Shown here piece by piece: positions 55,047-63,950 of a DNA stretch of 64,000 nucleotides. The stretch is from Bacillus sp. FJAT-49711 (lineage in GTDB: Bacteria; Bacillota; Bacilli; Bacillales; Bacillaceae_C). The notes below the pieces were generated by a model. The model was not told the origin of the DNA and did no database searches. It worked only from the letters and a program-made list of their open reading frames with translations. Numbering within the stretch: position 1 is the first letter of the stretch; each line of letters starts with the position of its first letter. The DNA lies in NCBI RefSeq assembly GCF_018343715.1, contig NZ_JAGYPL010000005.1, forward strand, positions 136,456 to 200,455, written 5' to 3'. The position numbers and the translations under genes were made by a program.

Positions 55047-55782
55047 CTCTTTGCTCCGCTTCTGCAGCCAGAGCTTTTTTATAACCTATACCCGCAATCC
55101 ATACACTAATTTCATAGAGTAGTAAAAGCGGAACGGTGACCATTAAATGAGAGACAATGTCTGGCGGTGTAATAAGAGCTGCGATGACAAATAGTACAAA
55201 GTAGGCATACTTTCTAATCTTTTTCAGAAACATCGGTGTTACAATACCGAGTCTAGTTAAAAATAGAAGGACGACTGGTAACTGAAATAACAGTCCGAAA
55301 GGCAGTGTAATTTGAAATAAAAATTGAAAGTATTCATTGATTCCAATTGTCGATTGAATTCCCATATTGCCGGACAAGCCCAGCATAAACTTCATAACAA
55401 AGGGAAAAAGAATAAAATATGAAAAAGCTAGTCCCGCCAAAAATAAAAACACAGAGGCAGGAATGTATCCCAATGTCACTCTTCGTTCCCTTTCAAGAAG
55501 TCCTGGGCTCACAAATGACCATATTTGATATAAAATCACGGGAGATGTGAAGATTAACGCCAGAACAAATACCATATTCATATACACTTTAAAAGGATCT
55601 GTGACACGAAACGCATTCATCGTCAATTCCTTTGCTGAAGCAGCATTTTGGAGAAGGTTGATTAATGGTTCCACTAGAAAAAAACTGCCGATAATGGCCA
55701 ATACAAAGAAAACGACTATGATCATCAGTCGTTTTCTTAATTCGTCTATATGTTCTAAAATCGTCATATGATTCTGATTCAT
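55030..55782 (-). CDS. tatC: Sec-independent protein translocase TatC
   Basis: 250 residues, six helices. Core of the twin-arginine translocase; the N-terminal HIDELRKRL and the central SPVILYQIWSFVSPGLLERER motifs recognise the RR signal peptide. It follows tatA by 15 bases, corresponding to the TatAy-TatCy pair of B. subtilis. Confidence 0.97.
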   Translation of the reverse strand: MNQNHMTILEHIDELRKRLMIIVVFFVLAIIGSFFLVEPLINLLQNAASAKELTMNAFRVTDPFKVYMNMVFVLALIFTSPVILYQIWSFVSPGLLERERRVTLGYIPASVFLFLAGLAFSYFILFPFVMKFMLGLSGNMGIQSTIGINEYFQFLFQITLPFGLLFQLPVVLLFLTRLGIVTPMFLKKIRKYAYFVLFVIAALITPPDIVSHLMVTVPLLLLYEISVWIAGIGYKKALAAEAEQREKEEA

Positions 55783-55797
55783 TGCACGTTCATCCTA

Positions 55798-55998
55798 TCA
55801 TTGGTCGGCGTCTTTTTTCTGATCCTTCTCTTTATCTTTCTCATCATCATCCGCCAAGCCTGCTGTAGCATTTTTAAATTCTCGAAGTGTTTTTCCAGCT
55901 GCCTTCCCTAACTCAGGCAATTTTTTGGGGCCAAATATTAAAATCGCAACAAGCCCGATTAGGACTGCACTAGTTGGTCCGATCATACCTAATACCAT
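55798..55998 (-). CDS. tatA: Sec-independent protein translocase TatA
   Basis: 66 residues: one membrane helix (SAVLIGLVAILIFGPKKLPELGKAAGKTLREFK), the FGPKKLP hinge, an amphipathic helix and an acidic/basic tail. Forms the pore with TatC. AAGGAGGTGG ribosome site. Confidence 0.96.
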   Translation of the reverse strand: MVLGMIGPTSAVLIGLVAILIFGPKKLPELGKAAGKTLREFKNATAGLADDDEKDKEKDQKKDADQ

Positions 55999-56062
55999 TT
56001 GCGCCCACCTCCTTATTCATTTATTGTAAAGGATGATATTCCGTTTGGCTATTCCTAAACCG

Positions 56063-56725
56063 TTATTCTTGTGAATTTTCCGTGTCTTCGTTCGGATAAT
56101 TTTTTAAGAAATAAATGAGTGATTGAAGTTCTACAGCCAGGTCAATATGATGGACCCTTACAGACGGCGGCACGGCAAGTCTTGCCGGTGTAAAATTCAA
56201 TATTCCTTTTACAACTGTATCTTCTAGTCGATCAGTAATTTGCTGTGCAGCATTGGCAGGCACCGTTAAAATGACGGCCGATATTTGCTCATCTTTTAGT
56301 CTTTTTTCAAGCTCAGCCATATCATAAATTGGCACACCGCTGATGGACGTTCCTATCTTTTTTGGATCGACCTCAAAAGCCATGGAAATTTTCGTATTAT
56401 TATTTTTCAGGAAATTGTAATTTAAAAATGCTGTCCCAAGGTTACCAACGCCTATTAGTGCTACTTTCGTCAGTTCATCTTGATCAAGTGTTTTGCTAAA
56501 AAAAGATAAGAGATAATTTACATTATACCCATATCCTTTTTTTCCTAATGCACCAAAATAGGAAAAGTCACGGCGAATAGTAGCTGAATCCACTTTTACC
56601 GCTTCACTTAACTGTGCAGAAGATACACGCTGCTTTCCTGATGCATGTAGATTTTTAATAAAACGGTAATAAAGAGGCAGTCTCTTTGCCGTTGCATGTG
56701 GTATTTTTGTTGTTTCGTCGCCCAT
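56063..56725 (-). CDS. rex: Redox-sensing transcriptional repressor Rex
   Basis: 220 residues. N-terminal winged helix ([33 protein letters not shown]) and NAD(H)-binding Rossmann domain ([16 protein letters not shown]). Represses respiratory and fermentation genes when NADH is low. Candidate target in this window: the Rex-like box upstream of qoxA. GGAGG ribosome site. Confidence 0.97.
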   Translation of the reverse strand: MGDETTKIPHATAKRLPLYYRFIKNLHASGKQRVSSAQLSEAVKVDSATIRRDFSYFGALGKKGYGYNVNYLLSFFSKTLDQDELTKVALIGVGNLGTAFLNYNFLKNNNTKISMAFEVDPKKIGTSISGVPIYDMAELEKRLKDEQISAVILTVPANAAQQITDRLEDTVVKGILNFTPARLAVPPSVRVHHIDLAVELQSLIYFLKNYPNEDTENSQE

Positions 56726-56743
56726 ACTTAAACCTCCAGATCT

Positions 56744-57247
56744 TCACTCATTATCGTGAGATTGTCGTTTATAATCTTTTCCCTTCGTTCCACCCGTTTT
56801 CTCTATTAGAAGGGTTGGCCCGATGATCATTCCTTTGTCAATTGCTTTACACATATCATAAACCGTTAATGCCGCTGTAGATACTGCAGTGAGAGCTTCC
56901 ATTTCTACTCCCGTATTTCCAATTGTTTTAACTAAAGCTTGTATATCAAGCTGCCAGTTCCCATTTGTATTTTTACTCCATCCAAATGAGATATCAATTC
57001 CCTTTAATGGTATTGGGTGGCACATAGGTATGATTTCCCATGTTTTTTTTGCAGCCATGATGCCAGCAACCTGCGCCACGGCAAGCACATCACCCTTTTT
57101 TATTTTATTTGTCGTTATATGTTCATATATAGTCTCATTAACTTCTATACTTGATTGAGCCATTGCAGTTCGCACAGTTTCAGGTTTTTCACTCACATCA
57201 ACCATTTTTGCGCGTCCCTGCTCATTAAAATGAGTTAATTGATTCAA
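56744..57247 (-). CDS. moaC: Cyclic pyranopterin monophosphate synthase MoaC
   Basis: 167 residues. Makes cyclic pyranopterin monophosphate in molybdenum cofactor synthesis. Marks: [50 protein letters not shown] 57247 with GAGGTG upstream gives the family start [18 protein letters not shown]; the longer frame is not used. Confidence 0.96.
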   Translation of the reverse strand: MNQLTHFNEQGRAKMVDVSEKPETVRTAMAQSSIEVNETIYEHITTNKIKKGDVLAVAQVAGIMAAKKTWEIIPMCHPIPLKGIDISFGWSKNTNGNWQLDIQALVKTIGNTGVEMEALTAVSTAALTVYDMCKAIDKGMIIGPTLLIEKTGGTKGKDYKRQSHDNE

Positions 57248-57377
57248 TGCCAACACCTCTCTATTATCATACACTATTTCATTCAAGCTGTCTTTTTTCT
57301 CAGGGACTTATGAATGAGATATTGCCGAAAGTATTGATTATACGGTAAACTGACTATGAAACTAGAGGTGAAAAGCA

Positions 57378-59306
57378 ATGATGCTGCTACAAATACAGCA
57401 ACTGACAAAATACTTCGGTGCGGAATTAATACTGTCAAATATAAAATTAGAAATACAATCGAAAGATCGAATCGCCCTCGTCGGACGCAATGGTGCCGGC
57501 AAATCGACATTGCTGAAGATGATTGCGGGGCATTTATCCTATGATTCCGGTCAAATTGTAAAACCAAAAGATGTGTCTATTGGTTACTTAGCGCAAAATA
57601 CTGGACTCGAATCTTCACTATCCATCTGGGATGAAATGCTTTCCGTATTTGATTATATAAAAAAAATGGAACAAAATCTTCGGAATATCGAGCTGGAACT
57701 TGCGAATAGTTCGCATGATGGACATGCTGAAAAGCTTTTAAAAGAATACGATCAGCTTCAAATAAAGTTTGAAGAAATTGGTGGCTATCAATATGAATCC
57801 GATATTCGTTCTGTCTTGCATGGTCTTAGGTTTTATGAGCAAGATTACTCTACTCTCATCGCAACATTAAGCGGCGGGCAAAAAACGCGCCTTGCCCTTG
57901 CCAAATTATTATTAACAAAACCAGATATATTGATTCTTGATGAACCTACTAATCATTTAGATATAGAAACTCTTACTTGGCTTGAGCAATATTTAGTAGG
58001 CTATCCAGGAGCCATTTTAATCGTCTCACATGATCGATATTTCCTAGATAAAATAGTAACACAAGTTTATGAGCTTTCCATGCATGAATTAAAGAAATTC
58101 TATGGCAACTACAGCAAATATTTAGTGCAAAAAGCAGAAAATTATGAGCGTGAAATGAAGCTATATGAAAAGCAACAAGACGAAGTGTCGAAATTGCAAG
58201 ACTTTATTCAGCGTAATCTAGCTCGAGCCTCTACCACGAAAAGGGCACAAAGCAGGAGAAAGCAGCTAGAAAAAATGCAGCTGATGGACAGACCTGCCGG
58301 TGGAGATAAATCCGCTTCTATATCCTTTGGTATTGAAAAGCAAAGCGGTAATGATGTGTTGAAAATAAGAGATGCTGCAATAGGCTACGGAAATACACCT
58401 CTGTCGAGAAATATACGTTTTTCCATCTTTCGCAGGGATAGTATTGCATTAGTAGGACCAAATGGAGTAGGTAAGTCCACGCTTTTAAAAACAATCATTA
58501 AAAAGTTAAAATTACTTTCGGGCAATATCGATTACGGAACCAATGTCACAATTGGCTATTATGATCAGGAACAAGCAGAGTTATCATCCAATAAAACCGT
58601 TTTGCAGGAGCTTTGGGACCATTACCCTTTGAAGGATGAAAAGGAAATCCGAACGATGCTCGGCAATTTCTTGTTTAGTGGGGACGATGTACAAAAAACC
58701 GTCTCTACGCTGAGTGGCGGTGAAAAAGCTCGCCTTGCTCTTGCCATCTTAATGCTGGAACAAGCTAATTTCCTTATTCTCGATGAACCAACGAACCATT
58801 TAGATTTGGATAGTAAGGAAGTTCTTGAGAATGCGCTTGTTGATTATCCAGGCACGATTCTTTTTGTTTCACACGATCGATATTTTATTAACAGAATCGC
58901 CTCCAAAGTGGTCGAGCTTTCTCCTAACGGGACGATAGAATATCTTGGTGATTATGGTTATTATGTAGAGAAAAAAGCAGAGATGCTAGAGATCGCTAGA
59001 CTCAATGCGGAAAAATCACAGTCAAAAGTGCAGATAGAAAACCGTGCGTCTAAAACAACTTTCCAACAAGACAAGGAAGCGAAAAAGCTTGAAAGACAAA
59101 GAAAGCGGCGAGTCGAAGAAATAGAGGAACGCCTCGGAATCTTAGAAGAAAAAATGAGCGAACTAGAAGAACTTCTTTGCAAACCAGAAATTTTCGAAGA
59201 TCATGAAAAAGTAATGAGTATAAATAAACAGATAGAAGAAATTAAATTAGAAATGGATCAACTTTTAGAAGAGTGGGAGGAAGTATCAGAGCTTCTTCAG
59301 GAATAG
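57378..59306 (+). CDS. ydiF: ABC-F family ATPase YdiF
   Basis: 642 residues, two ABC domains joined by a charged linker and ending in a coiled coil. Walker A GRNGAGKST and GPNGVGKST, signatures LSGGQKTRLALA and LSGGEKARLALA, Walker B LILDEPTNHLD in both. ABC-F proteins act on the ribosome in translation quality control or antibiotic protection. Divergent from moaC. AGAGGTGAAA ribosome site. Confidence 0.95.
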   Translation: MMLLQIQQLTKYFGAELILSNIKLEIQSKDRIALVGRNGAGKSTLLKMIAGHLSYDSGQIVKPKDVSIGYLAQNTGLESSLSIWDEMLSVFDYIKKMEQNLRNIELELANSSHDGHAEKLLKEYDQLQIKFEEIGGYQYESDIRSVLHGLRFYEQDYSTLIATLSGGQKTRLALAKLLLTKPDILILDEPTNHLDIETLTWLEQYLVGYPGAILIVSHDRYFLDKIVTQVYELSMHELKKFYGNYSKYLVQKAENYEREMKLYEKQQDEVSKLQDFIQRNLARASTTKRAQSRRKQLEKMQLMDRPAGGDKSASISFGIEKQSGNDVLKIRDAAIGYGNTPLSRNIRFSIFRRDSIALVGPNGVGKSTLLKTIIKKLKLLSGNIDYGTNVTIGYYDQEQAELSSNKTVLQELWDHYPLKDEKEIRTMLGNFLFSGDDVQKTVSTLSGGEKARLALAILMLEQANFLILDEPTNHLDLDSKEVLENALVDYPGTILFVSHDRYFINRIASKVVELSPNGTIEYLGDYGYYVEKKAEMLEIARLNAEKSQSKVQIENRASKTTFQQDKEAKKLERQRKRRVEEIEERLGILEEKMSELEELLCKPEIFEDHEKVMSINKQIEEIKLEMDQLLEEWEEVSELLQE

Positions 59307-59332
59307 CACCTTTTTTTAGGTGCTATTTTATT
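59302..59332 (+). terminator. Terminator of ydiF
   Basis: AATAGCACC / GGTGCTATT stem with a T-rich loop, followed by TTATTTT. Confidence 0.85.
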
Positions 59333-59486
59333 TTCCACAAACTTATTCACAGAAACAGTGCTGATATAATAGTTATCCTAAGACTTTTCCACATTATCCA
59401 CAGGATAAGAATTCTTTATCCACAAATAAAGGTTAATCGTTGGGAATACTCATTTCTTCTATACATTTACTCACAGCTTATCCACA
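59331..59486 (+). promoter_or_regulatory. DnaA-box cluster
   Basis: Three perfect TTATCCACA boxes at 59394-59402, 59416-59424 and 59478-59486, plus near matches TTTTCCACA at 59331 and 59385, TTATTCACA at 59343 and TTACTCACA at 59467, all in the same orientation within 156 bases. B. subtilis has DnaA-box clusters outside oriC that titrate DnaA; I recall one near gcp (tsaD), which lies next door here. Confidence 0.8.
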
Positions 59487-59833
59487 ATAACAAAGACGGA
59501 GTATGTGTTCAGCAATGTACAATATTTTGTGATCTGACGAGATAAAAGATACACGGTGAGCGAGGGAGGGCTAGAGATCGTCGAGGGGAAGTACGGCTCA
59601 GCCTGCCTCACTTTGCCATCGTTGCTATGACTCCTGTCCATCCCCTGCGTCTCTGACAAGCAAAATATTGAAAAATGTCGATCTTTGACTTTTATTGCTG
59701 ATAGTTTATGGCCTTGAGGGTTAGTCCTGTATCTGGATATTAAAGGAGAAGCGAGGTTGATTTATGTATGAAAATACAGAAAGTTTGCTGTAGACTATTT
59801 CCGAGAAATTCTAAAATTTATAAGCAAAACCAA
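59487..59833. other. Gene-free region with a GC-richer island
   Basis: No supported ORF. 59555-59660 is clearly richer in G and C than the surroundings, with several purine-rich and pyrimidine-rich tracts; no known RNA family recognised. Confidence 0.35.
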
Positions 59834-59862
59834 AACCCAATGGCTCTTACTCCCATTGGGTT
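59834..59862 (-). terminator. Terminator of the tsaE-tsaB-rimI-tsaD operon
   Basis: Perfect AACCCAATGG / CCATTGGGTT, 9-base loop, T-rich on the minus strand. Confidence 0.85.
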
Positions 59863-59869
59863 CAAACAT

Positions 59870-60886
59870 CTATTTTTCAATATCCAAACCTGGGTGGGCG
59901 TTCATATCCATCGCCCCCCTTTTTCCCATCTCAAATAATACACTTCCCGCCGCTGCGATCATTGCCGCGTTATCGGTACATAATGAAAGTGGCGGAATGA
60001 CTAAGTCGATTTCCGGATATTGTTCAAATGCGGATGTTAATGAATGTCGCAGTCCTTTATTCGCTGCAACTCCTCCTGCTAAAAGAACTTGGTGTACATT
60101 ATATTCTTTTGCTGCTCGAACAGTTTTTTTCGTCAAAACTTCCACAACGCTCGCTTGAAAGCTTGCCGCCAAATCTTCAGGATGTATCGTCTCGCCTCTT
60201 TGTTCAGCGTTGTGAAGAGTGTTAATAACTGCTGATTTTAGACCGCTAAAGCTAAAATCAAAAGACCCTTCTTCAAGCCATGCTCTAGGCAAGTCAATAG
60301 AAGGCTTCCCCTCATGCGCAAGCCGGTCAATATGAGGGCCTCCTGGATACGGAAGCTGCAAAGTTCGTGCAACTTTATCGTATGCTTCCCCTGCCGCATC
60401 ATCAAGAGTTTCTCCAATTACTTGGAATGAACCATGCTTTTCCATATATACAATCTCCGTATGTCCACCTGAAACGACAAGAGATATTAATGGAAATTTC
60501 AAATCTGTTATTAAACGATTTGCGTAAATATGACCCGCAATATGATGAACAGGCACGAGTGGAATTTTATGAGAAAATGCAAGTGCCTTTGCTGTATTTA
60601 CACCTACAAGTAATGCTCCTACTAGCCCCGGGCCTTCCGTAACGGCAATAGCATCAATATCTTTTATCGTAAGATTTGCTTGTTGAAATGCTTCTTCCAA
60701 TACGATGGTGATTTGCTCTACGTGATGCCTGGATGCAAGCTCCGGTACGACGCCGCCAAATCTTTTATGACTTTCAATTTGCGAAGCGACAACATTTGAC
60801 AAGGTTTCCGTACCATTTTTTATAATGGAAGCTGCAGTTTCATCACAGCTTGTTTCAAGTCCCAATACGATTAAATCTTTTTTCAT
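59870..60886 (-). CDS. tsaD: tRNA N6-adenosine threonylcarbamoyltransferase TsaD
   Basis: 338 residues, ASKHA fold. With TsaB and TsaE transfers threonylcarbamoyl to A37 of tRNAs reading ANN codons. Metal/ATP motifs [14 protein letters not shown] and [12 protein letters not shown], and [13 protein letters not shown] at the start. ATG 60886 overlaps the rimI stop (ATATGA) and has GGGTGAAG before it, so coupling is likely. Confidence 0.97.
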   Translation of the reverse strand: MKKDLIVLGLETSCDETAASIIKNGTETLSNVVASQIESHKRFGGVVPELASRHHVEQITIVLEEAFQQANLTIKDIDAIAVTEGPGLVGALLVGVNTAKALAFSHKIPLVPVHHIAGHIYANRLITDLKFPLISLVVSGGHTEIVYMEKHGSFQVIGETLDDAAGEAYDKVARTLQLPYPGGPHIDRLAHEGKPSIDLPRAWLEEGSFDFSFSGLKSAVINTLHNAEQRGETIHPEDLAASFQASVVEVLTKKTVRAAKEYNVHQVLLAGGVAANKGLRHSLTSAFEQYPEIDLVIPPLSLCTDNAAMIAAAGSVLFEMGKRGAMDMNAHPGLDIEK

Positions 60887-61350
60887 ATCTTCACCCACAT
60901 AACAATGGCATCTTCATGGTTGTCTGTATAATAGTTCTTTCTAATGCCGCCTTCTTGGAAGCCCAACTTTTTATAAAGAGATCTAGCTGGAGTATTACTG
61001 ACCCTAACTTCCAACGTCATCGTTTTAGTGCCTGCTTCTTTTGCCAAAGTCATCATTTTTCTCAATAACGCTTCTCCAAGCTTTCGTCCTCGAAACTCTG
61101 GGAGGACAGCAATATTAGTAATATGCGCTTCATCCATAACAAGCCATACTCCGCAGTAGCCAGCAATCTCTTTGTTGTATTCTATTATTAAGTAAACAGC
61201 AAACCGATTACTAATAATATCTTGATAAAAAGCTTCCTTTGGCCATGGTACTGAGAACGATTGTTGTTCAATTTTAACTAAACTTTCAATGTCATATTCC
61301 TTCGCGATTCGAAACGAAATGCCACACGTATCTTGCTGATAATCAATCAT
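60883..61350 (-). CDS. rimI: Ribosomal protein bS18-alanine N-acetyltransferase RimI
   Basis: About 155 residues, GNAT fold: [24 protein letters not shown] carries the acetyl-CoA motif RGRKLG, and the [23 protein letters not shown] tail is family typical. ATG 61350 (after CAGGAGC) overlaps the tsaB end by eight bases. Part of the tsaE-tsaB-rimI-tsaD operon. Confidence 0.95.
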   Translation of the reverse strand: MIDYQQDTCGISFRIAKEYDIESLVKIEQQSFSVPWPKEAFYQDIISNRFAVYLIIEYNKEIAGYCGVWLVMDEAHITNIAVLPEFRGRKLGEALLRKMMTLAKEAGTKTMTLEVRVSNTPARSLYKKLGFQEGGIRKNYYTDNHEDAIVMWVKI

Positions 61351-62044
61351 TTTTTTGCTCCTGTTTTTCCAGCCATTTCGCCTCTGCCTCAACCAGACGG
61401 AGATAATCCGGGGTGAAAGAATGTATATCCGCGGCTGGAAGATTTAACCCCATCATCCCAAGCTCACTCGGCCTTGGATTTTGTTCCGGTATTTGTGAAA
61501 AAATAGCTTTTTCTCGCAGTATAGCTTTGAATGTTTCTTTATGAATAGATACATCATTTCCAATAAATAAAATAGATTCTTTATAAGAACTAAGTGTCTC
61601 AGCCCATTCACTCGCTAATATATTTCGGTCTTCCATCACATCGACGAGGACTCCATTTTCATACTTATATAAGCCCGTATAAATTAACCCTCTTCTTGCA
61701 TCAAACAATGGACAAATAACACCTGTAAAATAACGACCAGATGCTGCTAGTATGGCGAGACTTGATACCCCAACTAATGGAATTCCCAAACTCCATGCCA
61801 TTGTTTTCGCAATCGTCACACCAATACGAACACCTGTATAGGATCCTGGTCCTTGCGCCACAACAATTTTGCTCAATTCTGTTGTATCCGTCTCACAATC
61901 AGAAAGTAATCGCTCTATGGCCGGCATGACTCGAACACTATGGTTTTTTTTCATATTTGTGATATATTCGCCAATAATTTTTTCTTCACTTAATAATGCA
62001 ATACCTAAACAATCATTAGAAGTATCAATCGCTAAGATTTTCAT
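61343..62044 (-). CDS. tsaB: tRNA threonylcarbamoyladenosine biosynthesis protein TsaB
   Basis: 233 residues, inactive TsaD paralogue and scaffold for TsaD/TsaE (MKILAIDTSNDCLGIALL; VAQGPGSYTGVRIGVTIAKTMAW). ATG 62044 with AAGGAG just upstream; the longer frame overlaps tsaE far too much. Overlaps tsaE by 20 bases. Confidence 0.96.
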   Translation of the reverse strand: MKILAIDTSNDCLGIALLSEEKIIGEYITNMKKNHSVRVMPAIERLLSDCETDTTELSKIVVAQGPGSYTGVRIGVTIAKTMAWSLGIPLVGVSSLAILAASGRYFTGVICPLFDARRGLIYTGLYKYENGVLVDVMEDRNILASEWAETLSSYKESILFIGNDVSIHKETFKAILREKAIFSQIPEQNPRPSELGMMGLNLPAADIHSFTPDYLRLVEAEAKWLEKQEQKND

Positions 62045-62495
62045 TGAATAGCTCCTTACATAACGCTTCATATCTTGCCCCGGACGGCTCAAATTTTAAA
62101 ATACGCTTATCTTGACCATCATGGTATATATAAATAGAGAGATGTTCAGATGGGAGTTGTTCCTCTATAATATGAGCCCATTCAATCACTGTTACCCCAC
62201 CGTTGTAAAAATATTCATCAATCCCCAAATCTTCAAATGCATCTTCAACTCTGTATACATCCATATGATAAAGGGGAAGCCTTCCAATGTATTCCTTTAT
62301 AATTGTAAAAGTTGGACTATTAACGTTTTTTTGAATCTCTAACCCAGCGGCAAGACCTTTTGTAAAAGTGGTTTTCCCAGCTCCAAGATCCCCTTCAAGT
62401 AAGATAATATCGTTGTGAATGAGCAATTTGCCCAACCGCTTTGCAAGCTTAAACGTATCTTCGGGTCTATTTGAATTAAACTGAATGCTTCCCAT
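62025..62495 (-). CDS. tsaE: tRNA threonylcarbamoyladenosine biosynthesis ATPase TsaE
   Basis: 156 residues. P-loop LEGDLGAGKTTFTKG (34-48 region), NSPTFTIIKEY and YHMDVYRVED motifs; drives the t6A cycle of TsaBD. First gene of the operon, AAAGGGAG ribosome site. Confidence 0.96.
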   Translation of the reverse strand: MGSIQFNSNRPEDTFKLAKRLGKLLIHNDIILLEGDLGAGKTTFTKGLAAGLEIQKNVNSPTFTIIKEYIGRLPLYHMDVYRVEDAFEDLGIDEYFYNGGVTVIEWAHIIEEQLPSEHLSIYIYHDGQDKRILKFEPSGARYEALCKELFNENLSD

Positions 62496-62531
62496 TCGAG
62501 TACTCCCTTTTAGTACATGATAATATGAAAA

Positions 62532-62554
62532 AAAACGAAACTAAGTTTCGTTTT
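62532..62554 (-). terminator. Terminator after tRNA-Asp
   Basis: AAAACGAAACT / AGTTTCGTTTT perfect stem-loop downstream of the tRNA pair, T-rich on the minus strand. Confidence 0.85.
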
Positions 62555-62569
62555 CATTTTAAGATTATA

Positions 62570-62645
62570 TGGCGGTCCCGACGGGAATCGAACCCGCGAT
62601 CTCCTGCGTGACAGGCAGGCATGTTAACCGCTACACCACGGGACC
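62570..62645 (-). tRNA. tRNA-Asp (GTC)
   Basis: Minus strand: acceptor GGTCCCG...CGGGACC, D arm TGTAGCGGTTAACA, anticodon loop CTGTCAC (GTC), T arm GCGGGTTCGATTCCCGT, discriminator G and encoded CCA. Complete cloverleaf. Confidence 0.98.
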
Positions 62646-62670
62646 TATCTCTATGGTGTGAAAAAAATGA

Positions 62671-62744
<74 letters not shown>

Positions 62745-62839
62745 ACGATAAATAATGTATTCCTAATGTGCAACAAAACTTATTATACCGGGTACTCCAA
62801 AAAAAAGCAAGTATTATTTGTCTTAATTCAAATAAAAAA

Positions 62840-62868
62840 ATCTCCGTAGGATTCATACCTACGAAGAT
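62840..62868 (-). terminator. Terminator of the 37-codon peptide gene
   Basis: ATCT-C-CGTAGG / CCTACG-A-AGAT hairpin with seven T on the minus strand; it touches the peptide stop codon. Confidence 0.8.
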
Positions 62869-62981
62869 CAAAAATGTATAAAGAAAAAGACAACGAGGAG
62901 AGTGACCATCCCGAAAAGGGACACCGCTATAAGTAAATAGATCAAAAAGTGAATAAGTTCCTTCATCTTTGCCCGCTTCAT
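62868..62981 (-). CDS. 37-residue single-helix membrane peptide
   Basis: ATG at 62981 follows ACAGGAGAGTC, a good ribosome site, and the stop abuts a terminator, so the small frame forms a tidy gene. The product starts basic (MKRAKMKELIHF) and continues as one long hydrophobic helix ending VVFFFIHF. Possibilities are a small sporulation or stress membrane protein or a type-I-toxin-like peptide; none is shown. It lies between the initiator tRNA and the NlpC/P60-like gene. Confidence 0.6.
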   Translation of the reverse strand: MKRAKMKELIHFLIYLLIAVSLFGMVTLLVVFFFIHF

Positions 62982-63003
62982 GATAGACTCTCCTGTAGAT
63001 TTT

Positions 63004-63483
63004 TTAGTTTACAATCCTTTTTGCGCCAACATACTTTGATTTCCAGTACGTAAGGTTCATCGATTGAATTTTAACTCCATTCGATGTTGCACCGATAAAT
63101 TGTTGTTTCCCAACATAGATACCGACAAATGAAACAGATTTACCATTTGTTTTGTAAAATACTAAATCCCCTGCTTTAAGATCTTTCAACTTGACGCTTT
63201 TACCTTTTTTATATTGGTCTGCACTTGTACGTGGTAACTGTACCTTTAAGCTTTTAGCGTACACATATTGAGTAAAGCCAGAAGCATCGAATCCTTTTGT
63301 CGTTGTTCCACCCCATTTAAACGGTTTCCCTTTCAACGTTTGTGCATAGGCCGCTGCCTTCTCTCCCTTTGTCTGTGCTGCCGCATCTGCATTCAAGCTA
63401 AACAAAGATGAAAACATAAGTGCTAAGGCTGTGACAATTGCGATGACCCATGATGATTTTTTTACGGAGATACTCATTTCCAT
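63004..63483 (-). CDS. Secreted NlpC/P60-fold protein lacking all catalytic residues (pseudoenzyme)
   Basis: 159 residues with a signal peptide (ending about NADA-AAQ) and a single NlpC/P60 domain. The fold motifs are well kept (GKPFKWGGTTTKGFDxSGFTQYVY; PRTSADQY; DLKAGDLVFYK; VGIYVGKQQFI; YWKSKYVGAKRI). However, the catalytic Cys of FDCSGF is Ala67, the His of SHVGIYVG is Phe119, and the third residue of FIHAS is Gly131. The spacing 67-119-131 fits the C-H-H triad of Spr-type enzymes, so it cannot hydrolyse peptidoglycan but could bind it. ATG 63483 follows GAGGG; upstream codons are probably leader. Confidence 0.88.
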   Translation of the reverse strand: MEMSISVKKSSWVIAIVTALALMFSSLFSLNADAAAQTKGEKAAAYAQTLKGKPFKWGGTTTKGFDASGFTQYVYAKSLKVQLPRTSADQYKKGKSVKLKDLKAGDLVFYKTNGKSVSFVGIYVGKQQFIGATSNGVKIQSMNLTYWKSKYVGAKRIVN

Positions 63484-63684
63484 TTTACAAATCCCTCTTT
63501 CGTTTTTTTGTTTTTTTCTTTCTATAGACATCATAAACAATTCAATAAAGGGATTCGTTTCTTATTGGTTAAAAATAGTTACATAAAGGTTAAGACTGCA
63601 ATGATTCTTTTAATCCCAGTTGCCATTTATATATTAAGCGGTTTTTTACCTGTATGCTGATTGCACTGTACTTAAAAAATACAC
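63484..63684. other. Promoter region of the NlpC/P60-like gene
   Basis: No ORF. AT-rich leader; no clear operator seen. Confidence 0.35.
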
Positions 63685-63870
63685 GGATAAATTCCGTTTA
63701 AATTGTGAAATACCCATATTTGCTTTAATATAAGGGAAGTATTTCCGTCTATACCATCCAATTTCTTGGTTTTTGTCTTATTTAGAGCAGTTAATCGGAA
63801 TATTTCCGCTTATATCTCCTTTCAAGCTTCCTCAAAATACATTAGCAGGAAATTACCCGCCTATTAATTC
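63685..63870 (+). repeat. Four diverged copies of a 50-62-base intergenic repeat
   Basis: Cores at about 63685, 63735, 63797 and 63848 share GGA-(A/T)-A...TTCCG-(C/T)-(T/C)TA: for instance GGATAAATTCCGTTTAAAT, GGAAGTATTTCCGTCTATA, GGAATATTTCCGCTTATAT and a weaker fourth. Similar TTCCG(C/T)TTAT elements occur in other Bacillaceae intergenic DNA, as I recall. Purpose unknown. Confidence 0.5.
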
Positions 63871-63921
63871 TCCTACCTACTCGAAAATCAATAATGAATA
63901 ACTTAAATAAAAACAAAAAAA

Positions 63922-63943
63922 GACACTCTCAGTTGAGAATGTC
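63922..63943 (-). terminator. rRNA operon terminator
   Basis: GACACTCTC / GAGAATGTC (one wobble), 4-base loop, long T tract on the minus strand; directly behind the 5S gene. Confidence 0.9.
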
Positions 63944-63950
63944 CTTGATT

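Noticed and set aside
59471..59659. 62-codon minus-strand frame over the GC-rich island and DnaA boxes
   Set aside because: No ribosome site; the sequence is explained by regulatory DNA.
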